From positions 1,633,628 through 1,697,627 of the forward strand of contig PCDI01000002.1 in the NCBI GenBank assembly GCA_002778195.1: a stretch of 64,000 nt of DNA. The letters are read 5' to 3'. The notes beneath the pieces are model-generated. The model was not told the DNA's origin and did no database searches. It worked only from the letters and a program-made list of their open reading frames with translations. A program made the translations under genes and the position numbers. The number at the start of each line of letters is the position of its first letter. The first letter of the stretch is position 1. This document shows positions 54,153 to 64,000 of the stretch, piece by piece. The DNA is from Raffaelea ambrosiae (lineage: Eukaryota; Ascomycota; Sordariomycetes; Ophiostomatales; Ophiostomataceae).

Positions 54153-56054
54153 TCATGACTGAGAGAAACGGCTGGCAGGGCGGTTCTCCGGCAGGGGAAG
54201 CGGAACGGAGCCATACAGCAAGATGAGGGCGGAATGGGACTCGCCTCCGCCGGCCAGGGCGTTAATCCGGTCGCTGCTGACCTCGCTGACGTTGTCGTCG
54301 TTGAACCACCACCAGTTTCCATCTTCCTCGGGCATGCGGCCATTCTTGGGATTCAAAATAGTTCCCTTCTTGACAAAGGCTGTGTAGTGGCCGCTGTCGG
54401 CACCAGCGCCTTGGTGGGCGACCACCGCCCGCAGCTGGTACAGTCCGGTGTGGTTGGAGTACGGATCCTGCTCCAGCTGTGGCTTCACCAGCTGGTACAG
54501 CTCTTCCTTGGCACGGTGCAGGGCCGTGAGCTTCTCGGCCTCGAGTTGCGCTTCTGTCTTGTATTCCGGGTCGTCCCCGCCGGCCGTGGACTCTCCTGGC
54601 TTGTTCTCGCTATCCTTGGCACTCCCTTCTTTTGCCCCTTCTGCAGCCTTGGCACTGCTTCCGCCGGCCCTCCTCTCGTCGGACAGCCGGCGTTTGCGCT
54701 TCTTGTTGCTGCGCTCGATCTCTTCGATCTCCTTGCGGACCTCGCGCACCTTCTCACGCACTGGCACGAGCTTGGCCCGCAACTCGTCTGTACACATTTC
54801 CGAGATGTCCAGCTCGTGAGGGAAAGTCACCTTGCGCATAATTTTGGCCTTCTTCTGGATGTCGCGTTTCCAGAAGAAGCGAACAAAATGCACGGGAAGG
54901 TATTTTGGCAGCCGTGCAATTTTGATGGTGGATGTGAACGATGCATCCCGGCCGAGCAGCTCTGAATGCTTCTCAACCTTCTCAGACATAGACGCCAGGA
55001 GACCGTCACGCAAGTGGTTGACCGAAATGCTGATGTGGCAATCGAGCATCCAAAACTTGTCGTGCGCCGGCTTCTCCTGCTCCTCATTTCGGCCCTCGCT
55101 TTCATCACAGACGGTGATTTTCTCCATCTCACCCATCATGTACCGGCTAAGAACATTGTAGCTGGCGTTGTCCCCGGTAGCGCCAGCAATGGCTGTCGAC
55201 GGAGCTGGCTCGGCCGCGGTAGAGCTACTGCTGGCTGCGCCGATGGCCCTGGAGTCCCCGGGCTCTTTGACGACAAGGTTCCTCCGCAGATTTTCCATGA
55301 TGAATGTCCAGGCCTCCTCCGCGTCTTGCTGGGCATAGCCCTGGCCGCTGCGAGAGCGCTCGGCAAACCGGGGGTTGAAGGTGCGGAGGGTGTTCAGAAA
55401 ACGGTGTGGAGGGAAGGCCGTGTGGGAGCTGGACAGGCGGAAGAAGACCTCGCGAAGCTGCTGTGCAAGCGACGCCTCGGTGCCGCCCTTGTCGCCGTCG
55501 AATTGGTTGACAAGCACGTCCTGCAGCTCGGGGATAGAGCGCATGGCCTGAAGCGACGCATTCATGTAGCAGGTGTTGCCCAGGTTTATTAGGCCGCCCG
55601 GCGTGGCCAGGATCTCCTGTCTCGCGGCCTCAACGCCGCTCATGTCTTCCACAAAACGTGTCTTCTCGGCAGGAGCTTCGAAACGCACAGGCTCCGGGCC
55701 TGGCTGGCCGAGAACCATGATGGTCTGCCCTGGTTTGAGGCCGAGGGTACCAATGTCGGTGTCATCCTTGACCTGGCGTCCCTTGATGAGGATCTTCTGA
55801 TATTCTGGCTGCACGCCCGTCAAGCTGTATATCTGGTACTTGAAGATGGCGCCCGGTTCGGAGGGGTCAACGTCGATGTCGTACTTCTTGCCTTGGTGCT
55901 TTATGGAGACTGTTGGCCATTGAACTTGTTAGAAAACGGAGCAAGCATGGTGATGGGAAAGAGAGTGGAACGGCTGCAGTGACTCACCGGAAACAACAGG
56001 CTTAGGCGTCGAGTCAGCCTTTGTGTCGACGTCCATGTCGCCAGCAGACGCCAT
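54153..56054 (-). CDS. UBP6: Ubiquitin carboxyl-terminal hydrolase 6 (proteasome-associated deubiquitinase)
   Basis: Exons 56054-55988 and 55909-54153; 607 residues. An N-terminal ubiquitin-like domain (about 22-95: VSIKHQGKKYDIDV ... GLKPGQTIMVLG) tethers Ubp6/USP14 to the proteasome. The USP catalytic domain follows: Cys box GLINLGNTCYMNASLQAMR with Cys136, QQDAEEAW, the finger region, and the His box GADSGHYTAFVK with WWWFNDDNVSEV near the C-terminus. A charged, low-complexity insert (about residues 410-475; KKRKRRLSDERR then an acidic/Gly part) precedes the last third. Removes ubiquitin from proteasome substrates. Confidence 0.96.
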
Positions 56055-56995
56055 TGTGATGAGACGGTGAAGATTGGTAAGACGACGAGAATGAGGACGC
56101 TAGGAACACCTAGAAGAACCCTGGCCGCTGACCGGTAGGCGAACCGTGGAGGAAGCGGTAGGATCGTTGAGGTCGGTGCAGCTCACACGAAAGAGAGGGC
56201 AGGCTGTCGCCGAAAAAGTGGCCTCTTGGTGGATAGAAAAGTCACTGACGAGAGTGACAAAAGTCGTGGCAAAAGCCGTGAAGGCTTCGAAGCGAAGATG
56301 TTGCTGGTAGGTCGAGCGTCGAGCAATGAATGTGCAGAACGTCAGCAGACAGGAGTTTTTGTGCAGGTTGCAGGTGGAGTTGGCCTGAAGACCGCAACGG
56401 GACGGGCGTGCAAGTAGGTGTCGTTTCTACGAATCGCCACTCGAAGGCTAGAGAAGAACAAGATGCCCCCCCCCAAATACACCTAATTGTAAACAACAGC
56501 CCCAGAGGCAGCAGAGGTGATGGCGCAAGGGTTTGGGGCGGACCCACATGAGATCGATGGCGGGGAGCTTGCCGGCATGGGAACAAGGAAGATCCGGGAA
56601 AGTGGCCATATTAGTCAGTGAGAAGGCCCCTCTGGCGGCAAGGTCCCACAAATAAAGCTCCATGGCAATCCTTAAGATCTCAGGTATTAATAGGCATTAT
56701 TAGTTAGTTACGGTGTACGAACTTTTGTCACTTCTGCGTCCTATCTAACCGTGCTCCAGATCTCGATGCCGAATGCTGCAGTCGCATTCAATAGGTGTCC
56801 GTCACACATGCTAGAAAAGCTTGTCAAGCACTGCGAGAGAATGATTCGCAGGCAACTGTACACTTCATGCGATACAAACAGCAGGACGCACCCGCGACTC
56901 GCAGCCTTGGAACTATCTAACTACTGCCGCGATTCCGGGAGCGGCTGCAATAGTTTCATGTGAAAACCAGCCGCCAAATTCTGCTGCTGTTGCTC
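56055..56995. other. Intergenic between UBP6 and the LisH gene
   Basis: About 940 bp upstream of UBP6 and downstream of the LisH gene. No gene supported. Confidence 0.55.
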
Positions 56996-58027
56996 CTAGG
57001 GTCCAGTCTCCCCCCCGTGAGCGAGCCTGTGTTTCGTGACACGTTCTAGCGCCATCAGCCGTGTCTGGTAGTCCTGAATATTATTCACGGTGGCAGACCC
57101 CATCAGGGCAGGCTCTATGAGCGGGCCGTCAACCATCATTAGGTTTGGATCAGTGACACACGGACTTCTGTTCGAGGGGGTGTGCGCTGGCCGGCCTTGA
57201 CTCTGCCATTGCTGTTCTCGAAGCGCAGTAGATGATGCCTGTGGCTCCGATGACAGCCTCCGTTTGCGCGTCACTGGCGCTGGCCTGCCGCCAAGAGCCT
57301 CCTCGGGATCCAGTCCCAATTGGACCGCCAGCTGCATCTGAAATTCTGTTCCGGCATATGGCGACGATTGCGGCGGTGACATTGGCCGCACGCCCAGTGT
57401 CTGACGCATTTGCTTGCCTGGGCCGCTACCATCCACCCTCTGCTGTTGAAGGTCCTGCTGGAAATCTCCCTGGGGATTTTGGCGGGCAAGCTGCGGACTC
57501 TGTGCAGTAAACAGCATGGCCACCTGCTCGTTTCCGTGCTTCCACGGGAAATCCATTGCACTTGCTTGGTATCAGCGACTTTGCTTTGTCTTTGTGGTCC
57601 AAATTGTTCCGGTACACAATGCATCTCACTTACTCGGCGTTTTCGGGGTCCAGCATTTGAGTCTTTGCGGCAACCTATCCATCAGCAGGCGTGGGCGGCC
57701 AAAGAAGACACCGGCACCGCTGGTTAGCCCCGTAAAATTCAGAGGCGACCCAGAAGGAATATGGGGGCCGGTGTGTCCTACATGTTTCAGTTTCTGGTCC
57801 GATGTGAGCCCGCTGTCCTGCAGCATACGGAGTTCGTTGAATATAAAGAACCATTGGTAGAGAAAGGAACCGCATCCCTCATCGTGCAACCCTGTCTCAC
57901 AGAGCTGTTGGGGCGCGAGCAGAGGGCGAGCTTTCCGCAGCTCGTCTGCACATGTGTCCAAACCATGGGCCCGTAAATGGTGATACAGAAGCGTGTCGAA
58001 GAGGCAGCGGTAGGAGGACTCGTCCAT
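56996..58027 (-). CDS. LisH-domain protein, Flo8/SomA/SSBP-like
   Basis: Exons 58027-57634 and 57564-56996; intron GTAAGT...ACCAAG; 320 residues. N-terminal LisH-like helix pair SYRCLFDTLLYHHLRAHGLD-TCADEL, then GCGSFLYQWFFIFNELRML. The latter corresponds to the 'GFLxxWWxxFWDxF' segment following LisH in Flo8/SomA and animal SSBP proteins. The rest is Gln/Pro/Ser-rich (QQDLQQQ, PMSPPQSSPYAGTEF) and probably disordered, with a basic RKRRLSSEP that could act as a nuclear signal. In fungi Flo8/SomA act in adhesion and development with a Ldb1-type partner. This protein is shorter than typical Flo8 and may be a paralogue. Confidence 0.7.
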
Positions 58028-60769
58028 GGTTGTGACGGCTGGTATTGCGAGCGGGCCCGTGTGGCCAGCAGACGAGGAAGCAGCCAGGCTGAATGGGGAT
58101 GAGCAGAATGAGAAATACGCCGAGGGGCAGTCAGGCGAAGACCAAGATGGGAAAAGTGCGACAGAGAGACATCAAGACGAGATAAAGGACGCCCGCGAGA
58201 GTAGACGCCGCAGGCTGTCTCTGGTATTTAACAACAATGGGCGGAAACGGCCGCGTCTCTTATTTCACAGCGAGGGCATTTCTTTGTCAAACGAGGGCTC
58301 ATTGGGTACATTGATGCAAGATACACCGAGGGGGAAGGGCGGTCAGAACAGAGGATACGCAGGTGCAGCTGGTCTCGAACCTTCTCGCCCTTTGCTGTCT
58401 TAGTACGTATGTATGTCCATGCTACCCACACTCCTGTGTTCTGGTTGCCCAGAGCCGGGTGTCCAAGCTGGGCAACGATGCGCAGTTCGATCTACGCCAA
58501 GCCAGCCTGGCGGCAGAAAGACAGCGGACACATCCGCCCTTTGTGCACATTCTGACCGGTTTCCAGCTGCAATTCCAGCTCAGCTAGCTTGGAACGGCAC
58601 ACTGGCGGTGGCCTTTCCTGCAAACACCAGAGGAGGGGAACCAGAGGGGGGGGCCAGGCGGGCTGGCAGCCTCCCAGTGATTCGCTCCTGTCGGGGGCGC
58701 TATTTTAGTTTCCAGGGCGTGGCCGTTTTGGCACTGCACATCGGCGAGCAAAGGGCATGTGGTGGGAGACTGGCACACGGCACATGGTGTGCTTGTATCA
58801 TACGAAGGGGCTGCTGGCGCAATGTCTGCCTCGACTTTCGTTGCGCCTACCGCCTTCTCGGTGCTGGGTATTGCACCAATCGTGTCCATGGGCCGAGCCA
58901 GCAAGCGCTGTCTGTGCGTGCTGTGTGGTCTGTTCGGGCCGCTGTCCAGACGCCTACGAACACGACGTGGTGCTTCTCGGGTTTGTCTGGGAAAGTGGAC
59001 ATCGCCGGCTCTCCGGCAGCGACCGTGCGCTGCCGATCTGTCATCAAGATGCGCCTTGTTGCTACAGCTGGTCTGGGCCATACGCCGTGACCATGCGGCT
59101 GATAGGCTTCGAGATGGAAGGTGTGGGGTGGACGCCAGCCGCGGCCTAGAATGCGCTCGGCGCGCTGTGCCCCGGGATGCTTTCTTTTTCCCGTCTGTCT
59201 CTCGTGCAGTTCGGGCGCGCCTCTTGCACACATTTTGTTTCTTCTTCCCCTACGGGCCCCTACGGGGATGAAAATTTTTCCCACACTAACCAAGCACACC
59301 CTCCACCAGAAGAAGGCAGGATACGAGTTAACAGCCCGTGTTGCCTGCAAAACGGACATATCCAAGGGACTTCTACTCGGTGCTCGTTGACCACTATGGA
59401 AGACCACAGGCCCGGCTCTGAGCCCGTGGTTGCTGTCGCTAGTCTCTGTCATCAGCTCTACCGGGGGGTTTCCCCATGTCCACTGCTTTTTACTATTAGT
59501 GCTTTACTCTGGGACTCCTGGCAAGTCTAACATGTTGTCAAGAATTGTCCACGAGCCAAAACACGATGGCGTGTTAGCCAGTACACGTGTGTCAAGATCT
59601 CAGACAGTCCAGTGACGAAGCTACTTGGGTAGTCAAATGTATAATTCCAATGACTTTGTCACTATCGTATACGGGCCCGAAGCACTTCTCTATCAAGCAT
59701 GTCAAGAAACAGTGAGTGGGTAGCAGTCCTACAGCCAACACGTCGTCATGGAACATTCTCTGTGTGTATAAGTAGTGCCCCATCGTTCTGGACTCTGTAA
59801 ACTTCGATATTCGAGAGTGCCCTGTCTTTTGCGTGCAAACATATGCAAGGCAAACAATACGAAGAAACCCGAAGCTCGTCGCGCACACCAACTGGCATTG
59901 ATTGGCAAGGAAGCCTCGGAAATGAACGACGATGGGCAGTCACAACGAGAGCGCAGCAGGGTTTGGGCAGTGTCAGCGTTACTGAAGGCACTGAAGTGCA
60001 CTTGCTGGTTCGTCCCGCCTTTCAAACTGGCATGTTCAGTACATGTGAACGGTCTTTGAAGGATTCTCTGACCATTCGCGTTAGCCCATGTTTTGTTCCC
60101 AGAACGGGCCACTCCCACCACCACTCAACCAAGAGTCGCAAATACCACGGGCATCGAGAACATCATGGGCACTCTTCAGGGCGCGGCAAACCGCGCAAAG
60201 TTCACGCGGGCCACGGCGGAAAAGGAGAGCGCAAATGCGACACTGACCATGGGGCCTCTAGTCGGACAAAGAGAAAAAAGACGGGAAGCTCAAAGCATGC
60301 TAAGGCTCCCATTCGTAAAGTTCAAGCAAAGCAAGCACGGTGAGTTCATCATGAGGAACGGATCGGAACCATACAGTTCTGTCGGTGTGATTGCCCTTCT
60401 GCTTTTGAGAGAGAAAGGCATCGAATCATCTTCTGGGGTGTTCTTTATGGATGAAAATGGAAAGGCGTCACCGATCGCACACAGAACATAACGAAAGAAA
60501 AGGCAAAGGGAGAAGAGGAAGAGGAGGAAGGAACGAAATCAAGAGAAAAGAGAAAAGAGAAAAGAGAAACATCGCGACAAAAACAAGCCGACTCCCAAGC
60601 AGCGTCACTCAATGGCCAGCTACAGCAATCTTCCGCTAAGATCTCAACACTTGGCTGCCTTTGCCGGAAGAGCGGCTGTGTCCACGAGAACTAGCGGATG
60701 TATAGAAAGCCAAAGTAGAGTGAAGCAGACGATAATTTGCCAAACAACACCACGTGGTGCTTCCCTTGC
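58028..60769. other. Gene-poor region, about 2.7 kb
   Basis: No gene with both ATG and recognisable sequence. A minus-strand frame 58889-58584 (MDTIGAIPSTEK..., with CAVCQSPTTCPLL) is weakly protein-like. A plus-strand frame around 60123-60480 lacks a usable start. Neither is called. Confidence 0.45.
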
Positions 60770-63090
60770 CTACTCGTCATCTGTCAGGTGGCCGTGCTTA
60801 ATGGTGAGCTGCGCGGGCACGCCCATCGCGGCCGTGCCGCCAATGCGTCGACTGACAAAGTCGTTCATGTTGCTGTCAATGTTGGTACTGAAGCAGGCAG
60901 CAATGACGGCAATTCCGGCAAAAGCCAAAGAGGTGTAGTACACCGTGGAGAAGGCGCTGGCCCAGGCAGTTTTGACGCCTCCGAGAATGGCGGTCTCAAT
61001 GGTCGCGTTGATTCCCGGCACCGCAGCCAGTGCCACTGCCGTTCCGTTGGATGCTGCCTTGATTGCTGCAGCGACAGAGCTGCTTGGCAGGCCGGATGCC
61101 AGAGCAGCAATTCTGACGTCTCGGGGTAAATTTGTAGCAATACGCGCTTCTAGGACAGCCACATAGATGCTGACTGGACAGGGGCAATGGATGTTAATGC
61201 TCGCGTTCTTATTCGTTCTCCTCTTTTAACTTCTGATCTTTCTCTCTTATTAGCTCGACATACCAGAAATGCATCCAACGAGCTGTTTGATGGAGCCGAA
61301 AAACCCGTTGGCCAGCCCCAGGTCGCCTGGCTCGTTGACGAGGCCATTGGCAACCGCAGCAATCACATCCAGCCACCCAGAGAAAAACCCTGCCAGTGTT
61401 GTGAACTAAAAAGTCAGCACATGACGCGGTGATTCATATCTTTTGCTGTCGTCGCAAGCCGACATACTGCAATGGCATAGTTCTGGGGACGGTGCGTCGA
61501 GCCTCCGATGGCAGCCAGAAACGCGAACAAGAGCACAGCCGACGCAATTAGCTGGAGTCTAGTGTGGCCGATGACTTTGAGGAAAAGGCCAAAGACGACC
61601 TCTCCCACGATTAAAGAGAGCCCAGAAGTTATCTGCGAACACGGGTTGTGGTTATTAGTAGACGAAACAGGGGAAACGAAGCTGCAGACAGACGACAAAG
61701 CGAGGGAGGACAATCTCACCGACATCCAGCCGATCTTGATGTTGTCGGTGGTGTACAGGTGCTCAATCTGCTGGGGCCACAGCACGGAGAGGGCATAGAA
61801 GGCCATCTGTCCAATGGATGCCACGACGACAATAGCGACATAGGCACGGTTTTTCAAGAGCTTGATGGGCAAGAGCGGCTGGTCCAACGGAGCGTAGGTC
61901 TCTGTGAAGCAGAGGTGTTAGGCTGTGCACAGGACTCAAGACGGGTGTTGGGGGAAATAGTCCCACCATAGAGTCCAAACAGTACGATCAGGACGCATCC
62001 GATAGTCAGCGGCGCGAGGACGTGGGAGTCTGTCCAGGGGTATGTACTGCCTCCCCAGTCTTGTAGTGGGTTAGTAACCAAGGAGTAAGGAAGAAGAAGA
62101 AGAAAGAAACCAAGAAAGAAAGAAACCAAGAAAGAAAGAAAGAAAGAAAGAAAGGAAAGGACAGGAAGACAAGAAGGAAAAGAAAAAGAAAAGAAAAAAA
62201 AGACAAGAGAGGAAAAGGGAAGAAAAAAAAGAAAAAAAGAAATCAAATCATCTATATATAGAAAACTCACTCAATGCCAGAAGCAACATCACTGCCATGC
62301 CCGTAAACAGAAGCATGCCGCCGTAGTCCAGCTTGCCCAGCTCCGTCTTCCAAGTCCACTGTGAGTGCAGCTGATTCAGAGAGGGAGGAAAGTAGCAGGT
62401 CGCCAGAAGCACGAGTGTGGTCGCGTTGAAGACAACGTTCACCATGTAGCACCATCGCCACCCAAGGGCGCTGTACTGGATCAGGTCGCGGGCGATGATG
62501 GACCCGAAGCCGGCGAACGGCAGGACGCCCAGAGTGACGAGCCCCTGGGCGATGCCGCGGTGCTTGTTCGGGACCAGCTCCTGCAGCACAAAGGGGTAGG
62601 CCAGCTGGGTCGTGCAGGCCACGCCGTAGACGACGGCCCCGGCCACGAGCATGTTGATGGACGTGGCCTTGGCACAGACGGCAGCGCCGATGACACCAAA
62701 CACCTGGCCGCCGATCAGGAAGTAGCGACGGCCGACAATGTCGCTGAGGCGGCCGACAATCAGGAGGCCGACACATGTCACCACCATGCTGGCGTCGCTG
62801 ATCCAGATGTAGCTGGGGTGGTAGCCGAGGTCGTTGTTGATGACGGTGATGGCGCTGGCCGGCAGCGAGAAGTTGACAAACAGCGAGATGGCCATGAACA
62901 GGATGCTGATGCTCGACCCCACGAAGCGGTAGGACCACCAGTAGCCCGCAGGGATGTCGTCGAGCTGCACGCCCCGCGCCGTGGGCGCCTCGACGTCGTC
63001 GTGGCCCGTCGTGCTGGCCCTGCCCCTATGCTCGACCTCTGCCTTCTCGCCAGCTTCCACCTGCGCGGCGTCCATGCTGCTAGCGGCCAT
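60770..63090 (-). CDS. MFS drug/toxin efflux transporter, TRI12 (Fungal_trans efflux pump) type
   Basis: Six exons: 63090-62271, 62059-61967, 61901-61720, 61632-61468, 61405-61264, 61173-60770; 601 residues, all phases close. 14-helix layout of the DHA2/TRI12 group. Motif A region VGRLSDIVGRRYFLIGG, then GVACTTQLAYPFVLQELVPNKHRG and LGWRWCYMVNVVF. LNWGGSTYPWTDSHV is restored across intron 1. The sixth exon carries a large loop (NLPRDVRIAALASGLP) before the last helix and a cytosolic tail. TRI12 exports trichothecenes in Fusarium; relatives export many compounds or siderophores. No biosynthetic genes flank it here. The start is the ATG of MAASSMDAAQ. Confidence 0.92.
62092..62250 (+). repeat. 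Purine-rich (GAAA)n tract in intron 1 of the MFS gene
   Basis: About 150 bp of almost pure A/G on the plus strand, that is, pyrimidines on the transcribed sense strand of the intron. It contains repeated AAGAAAG units. Confidence 0.9.
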
Positions 63091-64000
63091 TGGTACATGC
63101 ACAGAAAGGGATGGCGTATCCGAGATATGTATGGATCAAAGGCGGATCGTCTGCCTGGTGATTCTACGATGCCCCAGACATGTCGATGGCCAGGAAGCGG
63201 CCGCGGTCGAGTTAATATGCCCGCCCTGCGGCGGCAGGTCTGCCCCGGACGTCCCAGCTTCCCTTCTAACACGACAGAGCCCCTGACCAGACCTTCCTAC
63301 AGGGTCCCTGCACAGGCGTTGCCTAGTCATTAGCCTCGCCAGTGCCGTCGATGAGACTGGCCTCCCCGCTTTGTCTGGCGTGGCAGCTGTCCACTGCGCT
63401 GATTCAGTAGCGCGCAATCCCCAACTCCGTTTTGGGTCCTCGCTGGCACGATGGCCCTTCTCTCGCACAGATGCGCATGGAGACGTGGAATCATGTTGGC
63501 GAGTCTGCCGGGGTGCGCGGGTGTGGCATCAGCACAGGCAGCAAGCAGCAGGCCGCGAAACTGGCCAGTCTCCTGCTGCTCTTGAATCGACTCGACATGA
63601 AAGGCGGTCTGCACCTCCACAGCTGCGAGTGCACGGCGTGTCTGGGGGACAGCTCACGACATTCTCCTCCGAGACACGCGTCTTCGACTGGGGTGGTGCC
63701 GTTGCACGCCACATGTTCGCGCGTCTACCAGAAGCCGTGCTGCTCGGATGCTGTATTTCAGGGCTTCAGCAGTGGCTCGCCTGCTGCAGGGGACCGGCCA
63801 CCACTTACTGCATCCTCGAAGCGGATTGGCGGAGCTTTATATAAGCAAAATGCAGGCATGTCACGTGGTGAATATGGCAGCCTGACAAGGGTCAGGCCGT
63901 GTTTCGTTTGTTGGGGTTCTCTGTTCGGCGGCGGCGGTGCTGGGGTGTTCCCCTCATCTCCCCTGGGACAAACATCGCACTCCTGACATCTGCTGGGGCG
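63091..64000. other. Upstream region of the MFS gene to the window edge
   Basis: 910 bp. Short overlapping frames only; no domain recognised. A gene could begin just outside the window. Confidence 0.45.

Noticed and set aside
58360..58385. GGTTCGAGACC on the minus strand, resembling a tRNA T-arm
   Set aside because: Flanking bases do not form a five-pair T stem, and no acceptor, anticodon or D-arm partner is found.
58584..58889. 101-codon minus-strand ATG frame with CAVCQSPTTCPLL
   Set aside because: Slightly protein-like but no domain, no partner exon and no supporting context; too weak to call.
60093..60491. 132-codon plus-strand frame (ENIMGTLQGAANRAKF...)
   Set aside because: Begins with a non-ATG codon and no plausible upstream exon was found; not called.
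1..64000. CRISPR arrays, prokaryotic operons, riboswitches and rRNA genes
   Set aside because: The DNA is eukaryotic with spliced genes; no spaced identical repeats or rRNA-like stretches were seen.
1..64000. Transposons or retroelements
   Set aside because: No reverse transcriptase, transposase or integrase frame and no long terminal repeats were recognised; repeats here are short tandem types.

Overview
The window looks like nuclear DNA of a filamentous ascomycete (Pezizomycotina, probably Sordariomycetes; the species cannot be named from the sequence). Reasons: compact genes with short GT-AG introns (mostly 40-230 nt, one GC-AG), GC-rich third positions, and fungal-only families (Zn2Cys6 regulators, HET remnant, DUF1304, DUF7587-type, TRI12-type transporter, YAT/APC permeases). 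About 24 gene models are supported, plus one clear and one doubtful gene relic. Exon borders were placed by reading splice sites and checking that the phase closes in every gene.

Accessory half (1-46 kb). From left: the 3' end of a fungal transcription factor (1-924); a nitrilase (1068-2119, minus); an APC amino-acid/GABA-type permease (4182-6225); a cytochrome P450 (6505-8444, minus) divergent from an SDR (8911-9708); a second APC permease (10297-12143); a DUF1304 membrane protein (12820-13179); a short C2H2 zinc-finger gene with an in-frame TAG at codon 6 (14600-15260); a conserved unknown (15762-16241, minus); a single-exon P-loop kinase/HAD/phosphoribosyltransferase fusion (16872-19091); a secreted GPI-type glycoprotein (20485-21453, minus); a broken HET-domain fragment (22344-23024, minus); a DUF7587-like protein (23090-24526, minus); a CYP504-type phenylacetate hydroxylase (25709-27414, minus) divergent from a YAT amino-acid permease (28334-30291); an APH-type kinase (30874-32480, minus); a Zn2Cys6 regulator (33836-36434, minus); a MetX-like alpha/beta hydrolase (37380-38471, minus) divergent from a RidA-like protein (39277-39750); an amidase-signature enzyme (40089-41870, minus) divergent from a second SDR (42453-43643); and a SAM methyltransferase (44293-45120, minus).

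Housekeeping block (47-58 kb). An importin-beta of the Nmd5/Sxm1 (importin-7/8) type, the Arp2/3 subunit ARPC4, the proteasome deubiquitinase Ubp6, and a LisH protein resembling the Flo8/SomA/SSBP group. At the right edge is a six-exon TRI12-type MFS transporter (60770-63090, minus).

How the genes may work together (inference): nitrilase, amidase, three amino-acid-type permeases, two P450s, two SDRs and a RidA-like protein suggest nitrogen and aromatic-compound scavenging, with CYP504 feeding phenylacetate-type acids toward homogentisate. No PKS, NRPS or terpene synthase is present, so this is not a classical secondary-metabolite cluster within the window. The most unusual items are the kinase-HAD-PRT fusion, the zinc-finger gene interrupted by TAG at codon 6, the HET remnant with an in-frame TGA, an in-frame 10-residue minisatellite in a P450, and tandem duplications lying just upstream of several metabolic genes.
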